DNA of 64,000 nt from Dioscorea cayenensis subsp. rotundata (lineage: Eukaryota > Streptophyta > Magnoliopsida > Dioscoreales > Dioscoreaceae), in NCBI RefSeq assembly GCF_009730915.1, contig NC_052479.1:124001-188000 (forward strand), written 5' to 3'. Under the pieces are notes generated by a model, which was not told the DNA's origin, did no database searches, and saw only the letters and a program-made list of their open reading frames with translations. Position numbers and translations under genes: made by a program. Each line of letters opens with the position of its first letter. The first letter of the stretch is position 1. Below, in pieces: positions 34,718 to 46,704 of the stretch.

Positions 34718-36020
34718 TCTTGAACAAGTCCTCAGACATGGTTGTTGCAGTTTGGTTGGAAGATCCAGATCTTTTAATTATTAATTAAATCATTTATTCT
34801 GGGTTATAGTTATAATCACCAAGAAAAAAAAAAAAGCTCTGTATTTTAGCATTTGTGTTTGTCTTGCCAATTTGGATATATATAAACTATGAGGAGGTAC
34901 TGATTATATCATTTGTTTACATATATGTTTATTTACAATCCCTTTTATGCTGTTTAAAATCATTTATCTACTGCTGCATGCTGTGATTACATGGAACTAT
35001 AAATATGAAACAATATATGATGATAATAATGATTAAAGAGGCACGGAAGTAAGAGCTTAATTGCTATCTAAGATTGGCATTAGTGATTCAATTCAGTTCA
35101 AAGATAAAAAAAAAGTGAGATGAATCATTGAACCCATTGATCTTAAACTTGTATTGTTTTTGACTCTGACTCTGTTATATATCCATCAAAAGAATTCTTA
35201 ATTGCCTGAGTTGGGTTAACCTAACCTTTAAGTAATGCTACGGAGTCAAAAAACTGAAGTTTTTATTTAATTAATATTTAGGATTAGGCACTTCTTTTCA
35301 CATCTTTATTAAATGCGTAGCATAGTTATAAATTTATAATAATGATTTTATAATTGATAGATATTTCACTTATTTGTACAAAGATAAGCTGCATAACAAT
35401 TTTTTTATAATGATACACACACAGACGCACATGAAAAGAAGTTAAGAACACACAAGGCACGTATAAAAACAACACAGATTTTGTCCATAGGGATTATCAA
35501 TTCTTAAGATGCACTTCACTATTTAAAATTAGAAAAAGGAAATCTTAAAAATCCCAACAACCTCACCTGATCCTTGTATATTCTGAATTGCTCAATGTTA
35601 CAAATAATACAAGTAATGTGATGATAAATTTATAAAATTTCATACAAATTATTCCAAAGATTGAATATCTCTGAAGTCCCTTTCTAGTCACAGTGTGGGC
35701 TCCTTTCTTTCCATCCGGCCTTTGATTTGGATATGACCGGATAAAAAGCATGGATCACAAATCAAATTTTAATATTTTGTAGACTTCAAGGGATTATGGG
35801 TTCATGACTTCCATTAGGGGCAAGCCCCTAATGTTAATTACCCTGGACATTGTCACAGGAACCTCCGATTAAGAAAATAAGTGTGAAGAAAGAAACATAT
35901 TCCAACAAATAAATTTTATTCATGAATTCATAGACTTCATTGAAAATACAAGAAGTTTGGAATTTAATCATATTGACGCAACAATAATTGTAGCCTTTTT
36001 ATCTCCTTCCCGACTATTTT
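34718..36020. other. GPAT 3' flank and intergenic DNA
   Basis: About 150-300 bp of 3' UTR, then AT-rich sequence without recognisable genes or repeats up to the first minisatellite array. Confidence 0.45.
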
Positions 36021-36169
36021 TGCCGAAAAATCGTGCTTTTGACTTTTTGTTGACTTTTTGGTCTCCGCCAACGGTCGAAATATGCATCTTGAACATGATT
36101 TAGAAACTGGTGAAGTGGTGTTTTGGATATTTGAATTTGCATCTTGGACTTGATTTGGAACTTGATTTG

Positions 36170-37260
36170 ATTCTTCATAAGCTTCGCCTTCGAGCTCATG
36201 AAACTTGTCAGAATCGGTGAACTCTCCAACGCTTTATCCTTGAGGTTGTTGAGCTCATTTGTTGATTTATTTGGAACTTGGATCTTTGATTTTTGCATCT
36301 TAGATTTAATTTGGATTTCAAGTCGTCGATTCCCCTATGTTGATGAATCACAAACTTGGTTTGACCTTTCATAAACTTCGTACCGTGCTTGTGAAGCTTT
36401 TTTTTTTTGCAACTTGTGAACTCTTCAACGCCTTGGCTTTGAGGTTGTTGAATTCATTTGTTGACTTGTTTGAAACTTGGAACTTGGACTTTTCAGTTAT
36501 CATCTTGAATTTGATTTGGAACTTGATTTGATTTTTTTACAAGCTTCGGCCTTCAGGCTTGTGAGGCTTTTTGTAACTTGTGAACTCTTCAACTTTTCAT
36601 CCTTGAGGTTGTTGGGTTCATTTGTTGAATTTGAATTCTTTGATTTGATTTGGAACTTCATTTAACTTTTCATAAGCTTCGGCCTTTAGGCTTGTGAAAC
36701 TTTTTGCAACTTGTGAACTCTTCAACACTGTAATCTTGAGGTTGTTGAGCTCATCTGTCGATTCATCATTTTTTCAATGTCTTGGTTCCATAAGCTTCGG
36801 CTGTCACGCTTGTGAAGCTTTTTGCAACTTGCGAACTCTTCAACACTTTAACTTTGAGGTTGTTGAGCTCATTTGTTAACTTGGTATCTTGGACATTTGA
36901 ATTTGTAACTTTGACTTGATTTGGAACTTGACTTGACTTTCCATAAGCTTCGGCTCTTGGGCTTGTGAAACTTTTGTGCAACTTGTGAACTCTTCAACAC
37001 TTTAGCTTTGAGGTTGTTGAGCACATTTGTTGATTTGTTTGAAACTGGTATTTTGGACTTTGAATTTGGATTCTTTGATTTGATTTGAAACTTGATTTGA
37101 TTTTTTTTTATAAGCTTCGGCCTTCATGCTTATGAGGCTTTTTTACAACTTGTGAACTCTTCAACTCTTCATCCTTGAGGTTGTTGAGCTCATCTGTTGA
37201 TTCATCATTTTTTTATGCCTTGATTTTGATTTGATTTTTTTTAGAATACTTAACTTTTGA
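36170..37260. repeat. Minisatellite array 1: about 7 units of 118-185 bp
   Basis: Each unit contains CATAAGCTTCGGCC, GCTTGTGAAGCTTTTTGCAA, CTTGTGAACTCTTCAAC and TTGAGGTTGTTGAGCTCAT, followed by a variable GATTTGATTTGGAACTTG-rich part. Unit starts are near 36179, 36364, 36541, 36674, 36792, 36943 and 37112. Length differences come from the AT-rich part. Each unit carries an AAGCTTC...GAAGCTT inverted repeat. Open frames across it are products of the repetition, not genes. Confidence 0.8.
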
Positions 37261-37289
37261 AGGTTTTGAAATTTATTTACCACTCTTAA

Positions 37290-38543
37290 GAGAGTCAATG
37301 GCTTTAAACAGGATCCATCAGCTCAAAAAGAGTTTTATGGGTTTTGGGATTTTTTCATTATTCCTAAGAAAGTCAATGGCCTCAAATAGAGTTCATTAGC
37401 TCAAAAAAGAGTTTTATGGGTTTTGGGATTTTTTATCACTTTTAAGAGAGTCAATGGCCTCAAATAGGGTCCGTGAGCTCAAAAAAGAGTTTTATGGGTT
37501 TTGAGATTTTTTATCACTTTTAAGAGAGTCAATGGCCCTCAAATAGGGTCCATGAGCTCAAAAAGAGGTTTATGAGTTTTTGGGATTTTTTTATCACTCC
37601 AAAGAGAGTCAATGGCCTCAAACAGAGTCCATGAGCTCAAAAAGAGTTTTTAAGGGTTTTTGGAATTTTTTTCATACCACTCCTAAGAGAGTCGATGGCC
37701 TCAAATTGGGTCCTTAAGCTCAAAGAGAGTTTTTAAGGGATTTTTGGATTCTTTTTATCACTCCAAAGAGAGTCAATGACCCTCAAATAGGGTCCATGAG
37801 CTCAAAGGGAGTTTTTAAGGGGTTTTTGAGTTTTTTTCATCACTCCCTAGTGAGTCAATGGCCTCAAACAGAGTCCATGAGCTCAAAGAGAGTTTTAATG
37901 GTTTTTGGAATGTTTCATTACTCGAGAGAGAGTCAATGGGCTCAAACAGGGTCCATGAGCTCAAAAAGAGTTTTAAGGGTTTTGGAATTTTTCATTGCTC
38001 GAAAGAGAGTCAATGGCCCTCAAACAAGGTCCATGAGCTCAAAGAGAGCTTTAAGGGGTTTTGGAATTTTTCATCACTCGAAAGAGAGTCAATGGCCTCA
38101 AACAGGGTCCATGAGCTCAAAGAGAGTTTTAAGGGTTTTAGAATTTGTCATCACTCCTTAAAAGAGTCAGTGGCCTCAAATAAGGTCCATGAGCTCAAAG
38201 AGAGCTTAAAGGGGTTTTGGAATTTTTCATCACTCGAAAGAGAGTCAATGGCCTCAAACAGGGTCCATGAGCTCAAAGAGAGTTTTAAGGGTTTTAGAAT
38301 TTGTCATCACTCCTAAAAGAGTCAGTGGCCTCAAAAAGGGCCCATGAGCTCAAAGAGAGCTTAAAGGTGTCACGCCCCGACCCGCGGGCCCACGGGACGC
38401 GACAATCGCCGCAGCAATCCCGAGGAGGGATACCCCGCCACTCAACCCTCAGGATGCCGCAAGGCTAATCAACACACCTGGAATTCAACAATATACATAT
38501 CGCAGATATAGAACAGAAAGAAACAATGTTACACAACGACAGT

Positions 38544-38576
<33 letters not shown>

Positions 38577-40930
38577 AGGATACAGAAAATACATAGGTTC
38601 ACAAAATACACAGGGAAACAACCCTAACAACAGTAGGAAATGGTAATACACAGAAGTTTAAGAGTATTTAAATACTAAACCATGCAACAAGTTTTCTACA
38701 CACTAGTGGATCCATAGGTCTTATAACATGTTCCATGACAATAATAACATACATGAACTGAAGGAAATACAATAGGGGATAGAATGAAGCAAACGCCCAA
38801 GACGCCGCCACAGTACCACACCTACTACCCGCACATGATCGGGAGAAAGAAAGAGGGATGAGTAACTAAAGTTACTCAGATGAGGGAGGTTAGCACAACC
38901 TTAGCGTAAAAAAATACACCAACAAAGAAAAAAATAATAATAATGAATCATCAAAATAAATGCTTTACCAAAGTGATACAAGTTTAGAAACATAATTACA
39001 TATAATAGAAGCCTTCAAGAGAATTAAAAACATAATAATACCAAGAAAACTCTTTTTTTACCCCAACTAGGGTTTACAACACGAAAATCATTAAGCATGG
39101 TTTTAAATACAAGTAAAACAACAAAATATCATGGGTTTGAAATAAATAAACACAATACCCAACACTCACCCAACATAACATGGTCTAGAAAAACTCTCTA
39201 AACCTTCGCCGTGGCCATGGCTAGGGTTCGAGCCGCCAAGGTACTCATGCCCTTGACGCTGACCCATCGGGCTCACCCGGTTGAGTGACTCCGGCTACTC
39301 GATGAATATCCGATCGTGGCTCTACACTCCCACCGAACCGGCCCTCGTAGTAATCGACCGGGTCGACACGCCCACCTCAACAGTCGGGCCGTGGAGACCG
39401 CCCTACTCGCAGAGGATAACACCAAAACAATCACCACAATAAAATACAACTCCACTCGAGTACAATATCCATCCATGATCATAAATCAAGAATACCTCTG
39501 ACATTTGCACGAGGACAAGATAACACATAAGCAAAGCCCAAACTTTTTAACACAAAAATAATTTGCAAGTCCCAACACAAGCAACAACATGGAAATCCTT
39601 TTTCCTTTCAACAATCCAAAAATTTGCTTCAAGCCTAGGATTTCACCAAATCAAAGATTTCCATAACAAAAACTCAAGTTTCAAACAAAATAAAGATTTC
39701 ACAAACTCATGGATACATATATCAATCACAATTTCCACGATAACAAAAACAAAAAGCCAAAAAGAGACATCCAAGATTTGCCTCAACAACAATTATCATT
39801 CACCAAAAATACCAAACAAGTATAAATCAATAAAACTTACTTTAAAACATGAAATGCATATATATATATATATATATATATATAGCTATTGGCATTCTTC
39901 TAATAAAGCTATGCTAAATAATTCCACTCACAGGATCGGCCATTTGTCTTCCTCGCAAGCTACTCCTCGGCTAAGCCTTTGCCTCGATCCAAGCCTTCTT
40001 CTCCTTGCCAAAGCATGACAAATCACGACAAAAAATTAGCAAAAACGAAACAAACAAGAAAACCCTAAGTTTTCTAACAAACAACCCTAATTCGATCCTA
40101 AGATTAGCTCAAAACTAGGTTTAAAGGTTCCCAATGAGTTCCTAGGGGTTTTAGCTTCAATCTAATCCAAAGAAATCAAAGAAACAACTAAAGATTGCCG
40201 GTGCTACAGTAACCTCGGAATTGCTACAGTAAACCCGACCTTAAAACTAAGATTTTCTCCAAATTTACAACACCAATTCAAGAAATTTCCTCACAAACAT
40301 TCTCACACAAGAACAACAAGTCAAAGGCTTCAATTTAAACCTATAAACATGCAAATCCAAGGAGAATTTCTAGGTTTTAAAAAGAAAACTAAAACAAGGA
40401 AAATACAAGAATAAATACGGTATAAAACCATAAATCTATGCTTACCAAGCTCAATGGTGAAGGAGGAAGAGATAGGATGCTTGGTTCGCCGGAAAAACTT
40501 CACGGAAAAAAATAAGAAAATGGGAAGGTTCGGCCAAGACAAGGAAAGAAGAAGAGAAGAAGAAAAAGAAGAAGAAGAAATGTTTTTAAGGGGAAAAATT
40601 TTTCGGGCTCGCTATAAGAACTGGGCTGCTACAGATGACAGGCCTCTATCAAACCAGAGCTTTCTACAGGAACAAGTCGCTACTGAACCGGGTTTGCTAC
40701 TGGGGATCAGTCGCTACTAAAGAATGGTCGAAAAATCTATAGAAATGGGCTATAGTAATCTACAGTAAACACTGGGTATAACAAAAGGGGTTTTGGAATT
40801 TTTCATCACCGGAAAGAGAGTCAATGGCCTCAAACAAGGTCCATCAGCTCAAAGAGATTAGTCATCACTCCAAAGAGAGTCAATGGCCTCAAACCAGGTC
40901 CATCAGCTCAAAGAGAGTTTTAAAAGGATC
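37290..40930. repeat. Minisatellite array 2: about 16 units of 77-79 bp, interrupted at 38368-40783
   Basis: Units contain GAGTCAATGGCCTCAAACAG, GGTCCATGAGCTCAAA and GAGTTTTAAGGGTTTTGGAA. The TCAATGG-type core recurs from about 37294 to 38321 at 77-82 bp spacing and resumes at 40820 and 40878 after the LTR insertion. From about 38040 two variants alternate: type A has TTTGGAATTTTTCATCACTC and type B has TTTAGAATTTGTCATCACTC, giving a ~156-bp higher-order dimer. Frames open through several units (37796-38316) because the unit length is close to a multiple of three. Confidence 0.88.
38368..40783. mobile_element. Solo-LTR-like element (2,416 bp, TG...CA, 5-bp target-site duplication)
   Basis: The insertion starts TGTCACGCCCCGACCCG and ends GGGTATAACA. 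It is flanked by AAAGG (38363-38367 and 40784-40788) and interrupts an otherwise continuous unit of minisatellite array 2. There is no coding region, primer-binding site or second LTR, so it is a fossil: a solo LTR or a non-coding derivative of a large LTR retrotransposon, probably Gypsy-like from the style of its start. It holds an ACA repeat (about 38548-38575) and an AT run (39859-39883). Intact flanks suggest a moderately young insertion; it cannot be dated without a partner LTR. Confidence 0.75.
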
Positions 40931-40999
40931 TTCAATAGTTCATCCGCTCGTGATCATGTTAAGAGGCAATGAAGAGGCCCTCCAAAAGAGAGCAGTCAA

Positions 41000-41990
41000 C
41001 ACGCATTAGACATCACGGTAAGCTTTAAGACTTAAGAGGGTCTTATGAAATTACCATAATACCCCTCATCTTCGCTTAAAAAAATCCTTTTTTTCTTCTT
41101 TTTCTTCTTCTTTTTTTCATTTAAATCCTCTAAATTTTTCATTTTTTTCACATTTTATCAAAATTTGCAAATAAATCCCCAAACTTTCATATTTTTCATA
41201 TTTTTTTCCATATATATTATTTTTTTGCGCTTAAACCCCTCGAGCTTTCGTATTTTTCACACATTTCTTTTTCTCTTCTTCTTCTTTTTTACGATGGTGT
41301 TCACAGTGAGTGAAAACCAACAACATGCATATGCTCTTGTCTATGGGCATGATTTAAAGACAAATTATGCAGAGGGAAGGGTCTAGCATTAATATTTAAA
41401 GATTTTTTTATGGCATGGGTATGGGGCGTGCAACCCGAACGCATCTTATACATTTTGTATAGAGTTTCATCTACATCATCAAGATGATATATATTTTTTT
41501 ATGGCATTATGCATGGGATTAACAACCAGATGTAGGTATTTTGCATGAACTTTCATCTAAGATTTTTTTTCTTCATGGCATCTTGCATGGGTTGAACGAA
41601 ACCAAAACATGCTTGTATATATATATATATACTTGGTATGAGATTTTATAAGGTTATCTACCTCTTTGGAGTGACGAACTTCTTAAGCATGCTTCGAGAT
41701 TCATGAAGAGGGCATCACCATCGTCAAGCATCTCAGTAGGACTTTCTATCATCATTCCAGTATCTCTTTATTTGTGCCTGCAAAGAGGTGGCAACGAGGA
41801 GGAGCATGCTTCATCTTCTTCACCCGGTCCCATCATGAAAGAGAGAGTCACTCATCCATAAATATTTTATCTCCTCCGGGTCCCACCGTCCAAGAGAGCA
41901 TCACTTCTCATTTTATCATCCCGGTCCCACCATGGAAGAAAGCCTCCTTCTTCATCACCATGCTGAATTTTTGGGCTGGACGCCATGGAG
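41000..41990. repeat. Minisatellite arrays 3 and 4 (three diverged units each)
   Basis: Array 3 (about 41400-41615) has three diverged units with TTTTTTATGGCAT, then GCATGGG, then a run to TTTCATCTA. Array 4 (about 41823-41990) has three units beginning CCGGTCCCA near 41824, 41876 and 41921, each continuing into a GAAAGAG or CAAGAGAG block and a CA/CT-rich part. An AT-rich stretch lies between arrays 2 and 3. Confidence 0.6.
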
Positions 41991-42945
41991 AGAAGAAATA
42001 CATCAATTGTTTAAACTCCCTGCCCCCACCCATGTAGAGACTTCCCTTCTTCTTCACGCCATCCTCCTATCCTCCTTCCTTTTTCCTTTTCTTTTTTTAC
42101 CCTGCTCCTCCCCGTAAGATTATCCCTCAACCTCCAAGAGATTTTTTTATCCCCTTTTTTTAAAATTCAAATTTTATTTCAAAATCCCTTCTTATCCATT
42201 TCTTTTTATTTCTCTTTTTTTGTTCTCACTCATTTTTTTTTAAAAATTTTGATTTTAATTTATTTTATTATTATTATTTTTCACGTGACAATTTGTGGCC
42301 CACGTTTTTTTTTTTTTATTTTATTTTTTTCATTTTTAGCCCTCATGTATCTTTTTTATATTTTTTTTCTAATTTTTTTTCTAATTCTTTTTTTTAAAAA
42401 AAAAATAAAATAAAAAATAAAAAAAATCTATATAAACACACAGACTCACAGTCCATCCATTATTTAGTTTTAAATCGTGTAATTAACATCCATCAGAGAT
42501 TACTAAATAGTCCTTGGGAATGTCTCAAGAGTGATTACAGAGGAACATAAGCCCCCAAGATAAATTAAATTAAAATCCAAAAATAACCCATCAAAATGCA
42601 AAATTAACCTCGCTAATTTTTTTTTTTTTTTAAAATCACCTATATAATAATAAGGGAAAAAAACTTGGTATTCCATTAGTAAACTTCTTGTAACATAAAA
42701 CCACCACCAGCACAAATTAAGTCATAATAAAAATTTCCAAAGGTTAAAATGCACAGCCATCAACACCATAATTCCAAGATCAGAGAAAGATTAAGAAAAC
42801 AAAAAAGAGAAATTAAGAACACATAATGTTTATACACATGCAGACACACACACACACACATCAACAGTAATGACAGAAACAAAGAGAGTCCCAAACCAAA
42901 AACTTAAGACCATCACAACATCAAAAGTGAATCAAAAGTCTTGAG
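41991..42945. other. Low-complexity T-rich/A-rich region and 3' flank of the zinc-finger gene
   Basis: Dominated by T-runs and A-runs (42100-42430). The last ~300 bp probably include the 3' UTR of the minus-strand zinc-finger gene, with a CA repeat at 42845-42860. Confidence 0.45.
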
Positions 42946-44130
42946 TCAAAGGTTATATATGATTAAAAAACAAGGAAGCAGTGCCCGTGCATTGAAAACC
43001 AAGAGTTCATCCTCTTCTTCATTCCCGGTCCCACCCAACCAGTTTGTAGAACGGGCCCCACTCTCTTTCCCCGGTCCCACAACCACCACTGAATCATACC
43101 CTCCCTTTCCCTTCTCCTCCTCCTCGCCGGCGCCGCCACGCGCCACCCTCCCCGCCACCACCCTACAAACCACCATCACCCTCTTCACTCTCAAAAACCC
43201 AAACTCCTCCTCTAACTCCTCCGGCAACGCCGTGTGAGCTCCCCAACTCGTCGACCTCGTAGGAATCCCTTCCAAGTCGGCGTGCTTCCCTGAAAATCCA
43301 CACCTGACGATCCCACAAGCGCTGCAGTACTGGCTCCCGCACACCCCCACCGTCCCCATCGAGCACAATGCCGTCGTGCAGTAAAACCTCAACCTCTCGT
43401 TCCCATCAGCCATGCACCGCTCATCTCCTCCGCCCGGCCGCCGTGCCGCCCTGGACCTCACCATCTCACGGTACTCCTCGAACCGTGCTAACGTCTTCGC
43501 CGTGTTATGGATCTTTAGTATTCTTTGTATGGTGAGAGATCTCCCTTTTGGCCAACCTGATTGGAATATCATCTCGATGATGTTCTTGCCGGAGTCGCCG
43601 GTGGAGAGAAGGGTCAGGGAGTGTTTGGTGGCGTGGTGGAGGTCGAGCAGTCGTGGTTCCGGCATGACTTCACCGCAGGCGAGGCACGGGTGTACGTCGG
43701 CCCGGGACGTGAAAGATGGGCGCTTTACGTGTGTTGTTGCTCTAATCTCGACGAACAAAGATGGCGATTTGGAGGGAGAGAGTGCGAGAGGTGGAGTTGG
43801 AGAAGTGGGAGTGGGGATGGAGGTTGACGCTTGGTCATCGCCATTGATGATGATGCTTGGTTTCCGAAAAGAAAGGAGATGAAAGATGTATGATTTGACT
43901 GATAGAGACTTGTGAGCCTTCGCACCTGTGCATGATGATGATGATGATGAAGTTGGAGGAGAAGAAGAAGAGATAACTGGAGAGATCTTTCTCCGTTTGC
44001 AAGGAGAAAGCTGGTTTTTTGGATCATTCATGGTGGAAGAGGAGGGGAAGAAGAAGCAACCAAGATGAAGGAGAAAAAGAAACAATGCATAGCGGAAGCC
44101 ATTGGAGATCATGGATGGAATGAACGCCAT
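42946..44130 (-). CDS. Plant C2H2-type zinc-finger protein, single exon
   Basis: The ATG at 44130 gives 394 aa without introns; a second in-frame ATG at 44031 (MNDPKNQLSPCKRRK) would give 361 aa. The first start adds a hydrophobic N-terminus (ALFLFLLHLGCFFF), so the true start decides whether the protein is membrane-targeted. One zinc finger is seen: CLACGEVMPEPRLLDLHHAT followed by KH (C-x2-C-x12-H-x4-H). Next comes the family block SGKNIIEMIFQSGW, then IQRILKIHNTAKTLARFEEY, then a Cys-rich region (FYCTTALCSMGTVGVCGSQY) and SGKHADLEGIPTRSTSWGAH. This arrangement matches a plant family of single-finger proteins whose C-terminus is predicted to resemble a PARP-like fold. Molecular function is unknown. 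Confidence 0.85.
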   Translation of the reverse strand: MAFIPSMISNGFRYALFLFLLHLGCFFFPSSSTMNDPKNQLSPCKRRKISPVISSSSPPTSSSSSSCTGAKAHKSLSVKSYIFHLLSFRKPSIIINGDDQASTSIPTPTSPTPPLALSPSKSPSLFVEIRATTHVKRPSFTSRADVHPCLACGEVMPEPRLLDLHHATKHSLTLLSTGDSGKNIIEMIFQSGWPKGRSLTIQRILKIHNTAKTLARFEEYREMVRSRAARRPGGGDERCMADGNERLRFYCTTALCSMGTVGVCGSQYCSACGIVRCGFSGKHADLEGIPTRSTSWGAHTALPEELEEEFGFLRVKRVMVVCRVVAGRVARGGAGEEEEKGKGGYDSVVVVGPGKESGARSTNWLGGTGNEEEDELLVFNARALLPCFLIIYNL

Positions 44131-46140
44131 TATAGTACCAATAACACTCACTCACTCACTCAGAGAAGGAGAAGGAGAAGGAGAAGGAGAAGATGAAGAT
44201 AGATAGAAAGGTAGCAAAGAGAGAGAGAGAGAGACAGAGAGAAAGAGAGGGACCAAACGTGGATTTTGTCGGCTGGGCATTCTTTCGTCGGTGATTCTGA
44301 ATGATGTGACGTTATTGGGTTTAATTCTGAAGAAGAAGTAACTCTTTGGTTTAGTTTGGCTTAGTTTTTTTACGTGTGAGTAGTTGAGTTTTATATTGTT
44401 ATAGATAAATAGTTTCACATGATAAGTGTTTTGTTTGTTAACAGGTAGTACATATTTATTATTATTTATATTTTAATGTATATAGATGTTGTGTAGTCCT
44501 TTTTGATTGAATTGGTAATTTGGGTTGGTGTTGGGTCTCATCATGAAGGATGAGCTCAAAAGGATGTGAAATGTGTTTGATTGAATGAATGAATGAATTA
44601 TGTGGATGCTGTGGCAGAAGAAATGTCTCTATTCTCTCTGTTTTGTGACATTGCTCTGCCCCAGCCCTGCTCTGCCACAAGGTATTATTATACAGAGGAC
44701 TGTCCCTCAGATCCTGTTGCTGAATGAAAGGTTTATAATAATTTTTTTTTCTTAAAAAAATCTTGCTTTGCATATCCCTATAATATATCTTTATAAAAAT
44801 CATATCTTTTAAATTATTCTATAAATTATTTGTATTTCCTACGTCGTATTATAATTAATAATCAACAATTAGCTTACATTAATAATATTATTATTGTTAT
44901 TATTCTAGCACAAAAGTGTCCGACAATAAAAAAAATCAAATTAGAGGCTTTTGTCTTGATTTTTATATGTAGTCTTGGCTTTCTTAGCTCAATCACCATT
45001 ATTGGCATTGGGTATTCTCTAATTATCATTAATATCTTTGGATAATATAAATTTGAAGCCGATTTTCTTATCACATGATCACATTTTTAGTTGTTAACTA
45101 ATCCCACTCTATTATATTTTCTGAAATTGTATTTTTATTTAATAAAATTATATTTGTTCATTTTTGTCAAAGAATAAGTAGCTATTTCTATTTAGGTTTT
45201 AAATAAATAAGGAGAGAGGATAAAGGATAGTTTGTTAGTTTTACATAAATATGTTAACAATTACTCATTTTTATAATGTTTTGCCATCTTTACCCTCATT
45301 TTTTAAAACATTTTCCCTGTCATTCCACCAGCCTCTTTCTCTTGTATGTTTAATTAGTATATGATTTATTCACACCCTTTAAAGATAAAAAAATATATAA
45401 TAAAAAGTATCGTTAATTTTCATTATAACAGTGAAATGTTTATTCATTATTACTTAGGGAATAAGGAATTTAATATTTATTGAAATATGTGTGTGTGGCC
45501 CAAGTGATGCCGCTGCATTAAGTTACAGAGAGCACATGGCATCTTGCATGATAAGAGGAAAAGGTCATGCAACTCTCATAAATTAGAAACATTAAAAAAC
45601 ATAAAAAAAATAAGGGCTTATCTTTTTTTGTCTTTTGGTAAAGAAGTAATGGAATTGAATCAATTGATGATATATATAATTCAGGCAACAATGATGCTGT
45701 TGTGGACTTGACCAACCTCACATCTTGTTTATAAGAACTTATAATAATCCCAATGAAATGAGCCCATTAGTCATAGTCCATTTGCTTTCTGATAAAAAGA
45801 CCAAGCCCAGGGCCCAGACTCTTCTCTGTTCTTAATCATGACTGCATGCCTGGCCTTGGCCCATACCAGTCTCCCATATTGAATACAATTTACATAATCA
45901 TTATTTTGGTTCCTAAAAAACATTTGGATAAGTCTACTTTGATTAAGAAAATAGATATTCAATACATCATGAATTAAAAGAAGCAAATAAAAATCTAAAC
46001 TCTAAACATATCACGTGATGATGAAAGAATGAAGTAACAGCTCCGAAAGTCATATAGTATGCTTTCACTTTATCTCCAACCCAAGAGTCCTCAAGGTTCA
46101 AAGTTCAAACTAAGTGACCATGTCATGACTATCATACAAA
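44131..46140. other. Zinc-finger gene leader and AT-rich intergenic region
   Basis: A GA-rich leader (44157-44250, GAGAAGGAGA and GAGAGA runs, possible BPC/GAGA-factor sites) precedes the zinc-finger gene. Beyond it lies AT-rich DNA without recognisable genes. Confidence 0.45.
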
Positions 46141-46149
46141 GCTTTGATT

Positions 46150-46330
46150 ATTTTTTTTTGGTGCATCTTAGCAAGGTGTATACAGGGGGCCTCACCATTA
46201 ACTATGGACTCAACTGAAGACATTTGAAACCTTAAATAATTTTTCTTTTGTGTATCTTAACACTTATACAAGCTGGCTCATCTTTAATTATAGACTTGAG
46301 TCCCTTGACTGAAGATATTTGAAACCAGGT
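46150..46330. repeat. Diverged tandem duplication of ~88 bp
   Basis: Two copies share GTGCATCTTAGCA/GTGTATCTTAACA, the ACTATGGACTCAACTGAAG type block and GACATTTGAAACC/GATATTTGAAACC, starting near 46151 and 46243. The copies are clearly diverged. Confidence 0.6.
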
Positions 46331-46704
46331 ATATGAAGGCAACCACAAAAAAATGACCTCCTTAGACTATCATCTCTTGAAAGCTCTGTCCATTTTTTAT
46401 ATTCTGTCTGTATTCCATATTTGTTTTCATGCTCTCTACAATCTCCCCCTCTCTCGATTATATAGTCACATAATCATCTTGGATGTTTTTATTTTTATTT
46501 TTTTGTTTTTCAAGTCCTTATTTTTTATTCCCCTTTGTTAATAAATTTTGAATAATTTGTTTTTTTATTAAAAAAATATTTGATTAAAAATATCTCTCGA
46601 GTATTCTTGTGAAAAAGAATCATTCTCAACCATAATAAATGGGTAAAATAAATTAGAATATTTATTATCAAAAAAATATTTCTTTCTCTGTTTTCCTCAT
46701 TTCC

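Noticed and set aside
37796-38316. Open frames of 121 and 152 codons with repeating peptide ESMASNRVHELKESFKGF
   Set aside because: They arise because the 77-79-bp minisatellite unit is near a multiple of three. Frames are shared among strands, there is no start context, and the array is non-coding elsewhere.
41283-41386. Short frame MVFTVSENQQHAYALVYGHD
   Set aside because: Only ~30 codons from the ATG, no homologue recognised, in a T-rich region next to minisatellites.
36000-42000. CRISPR-like direct repeats
   Set aside because: Repeats are contiguous without unique spacers of fixed size and lie in plant nuclear DNA; they are minisatellites.
45771-45986. 71-codon minus-strand frame with a mildly coding-like end (YGRLVWAKARHAVMIKNREE)
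   Set aside because: No acceptable splice partners or homology recognised. Nearby GGCCCA motifs alone do not make a promoter.
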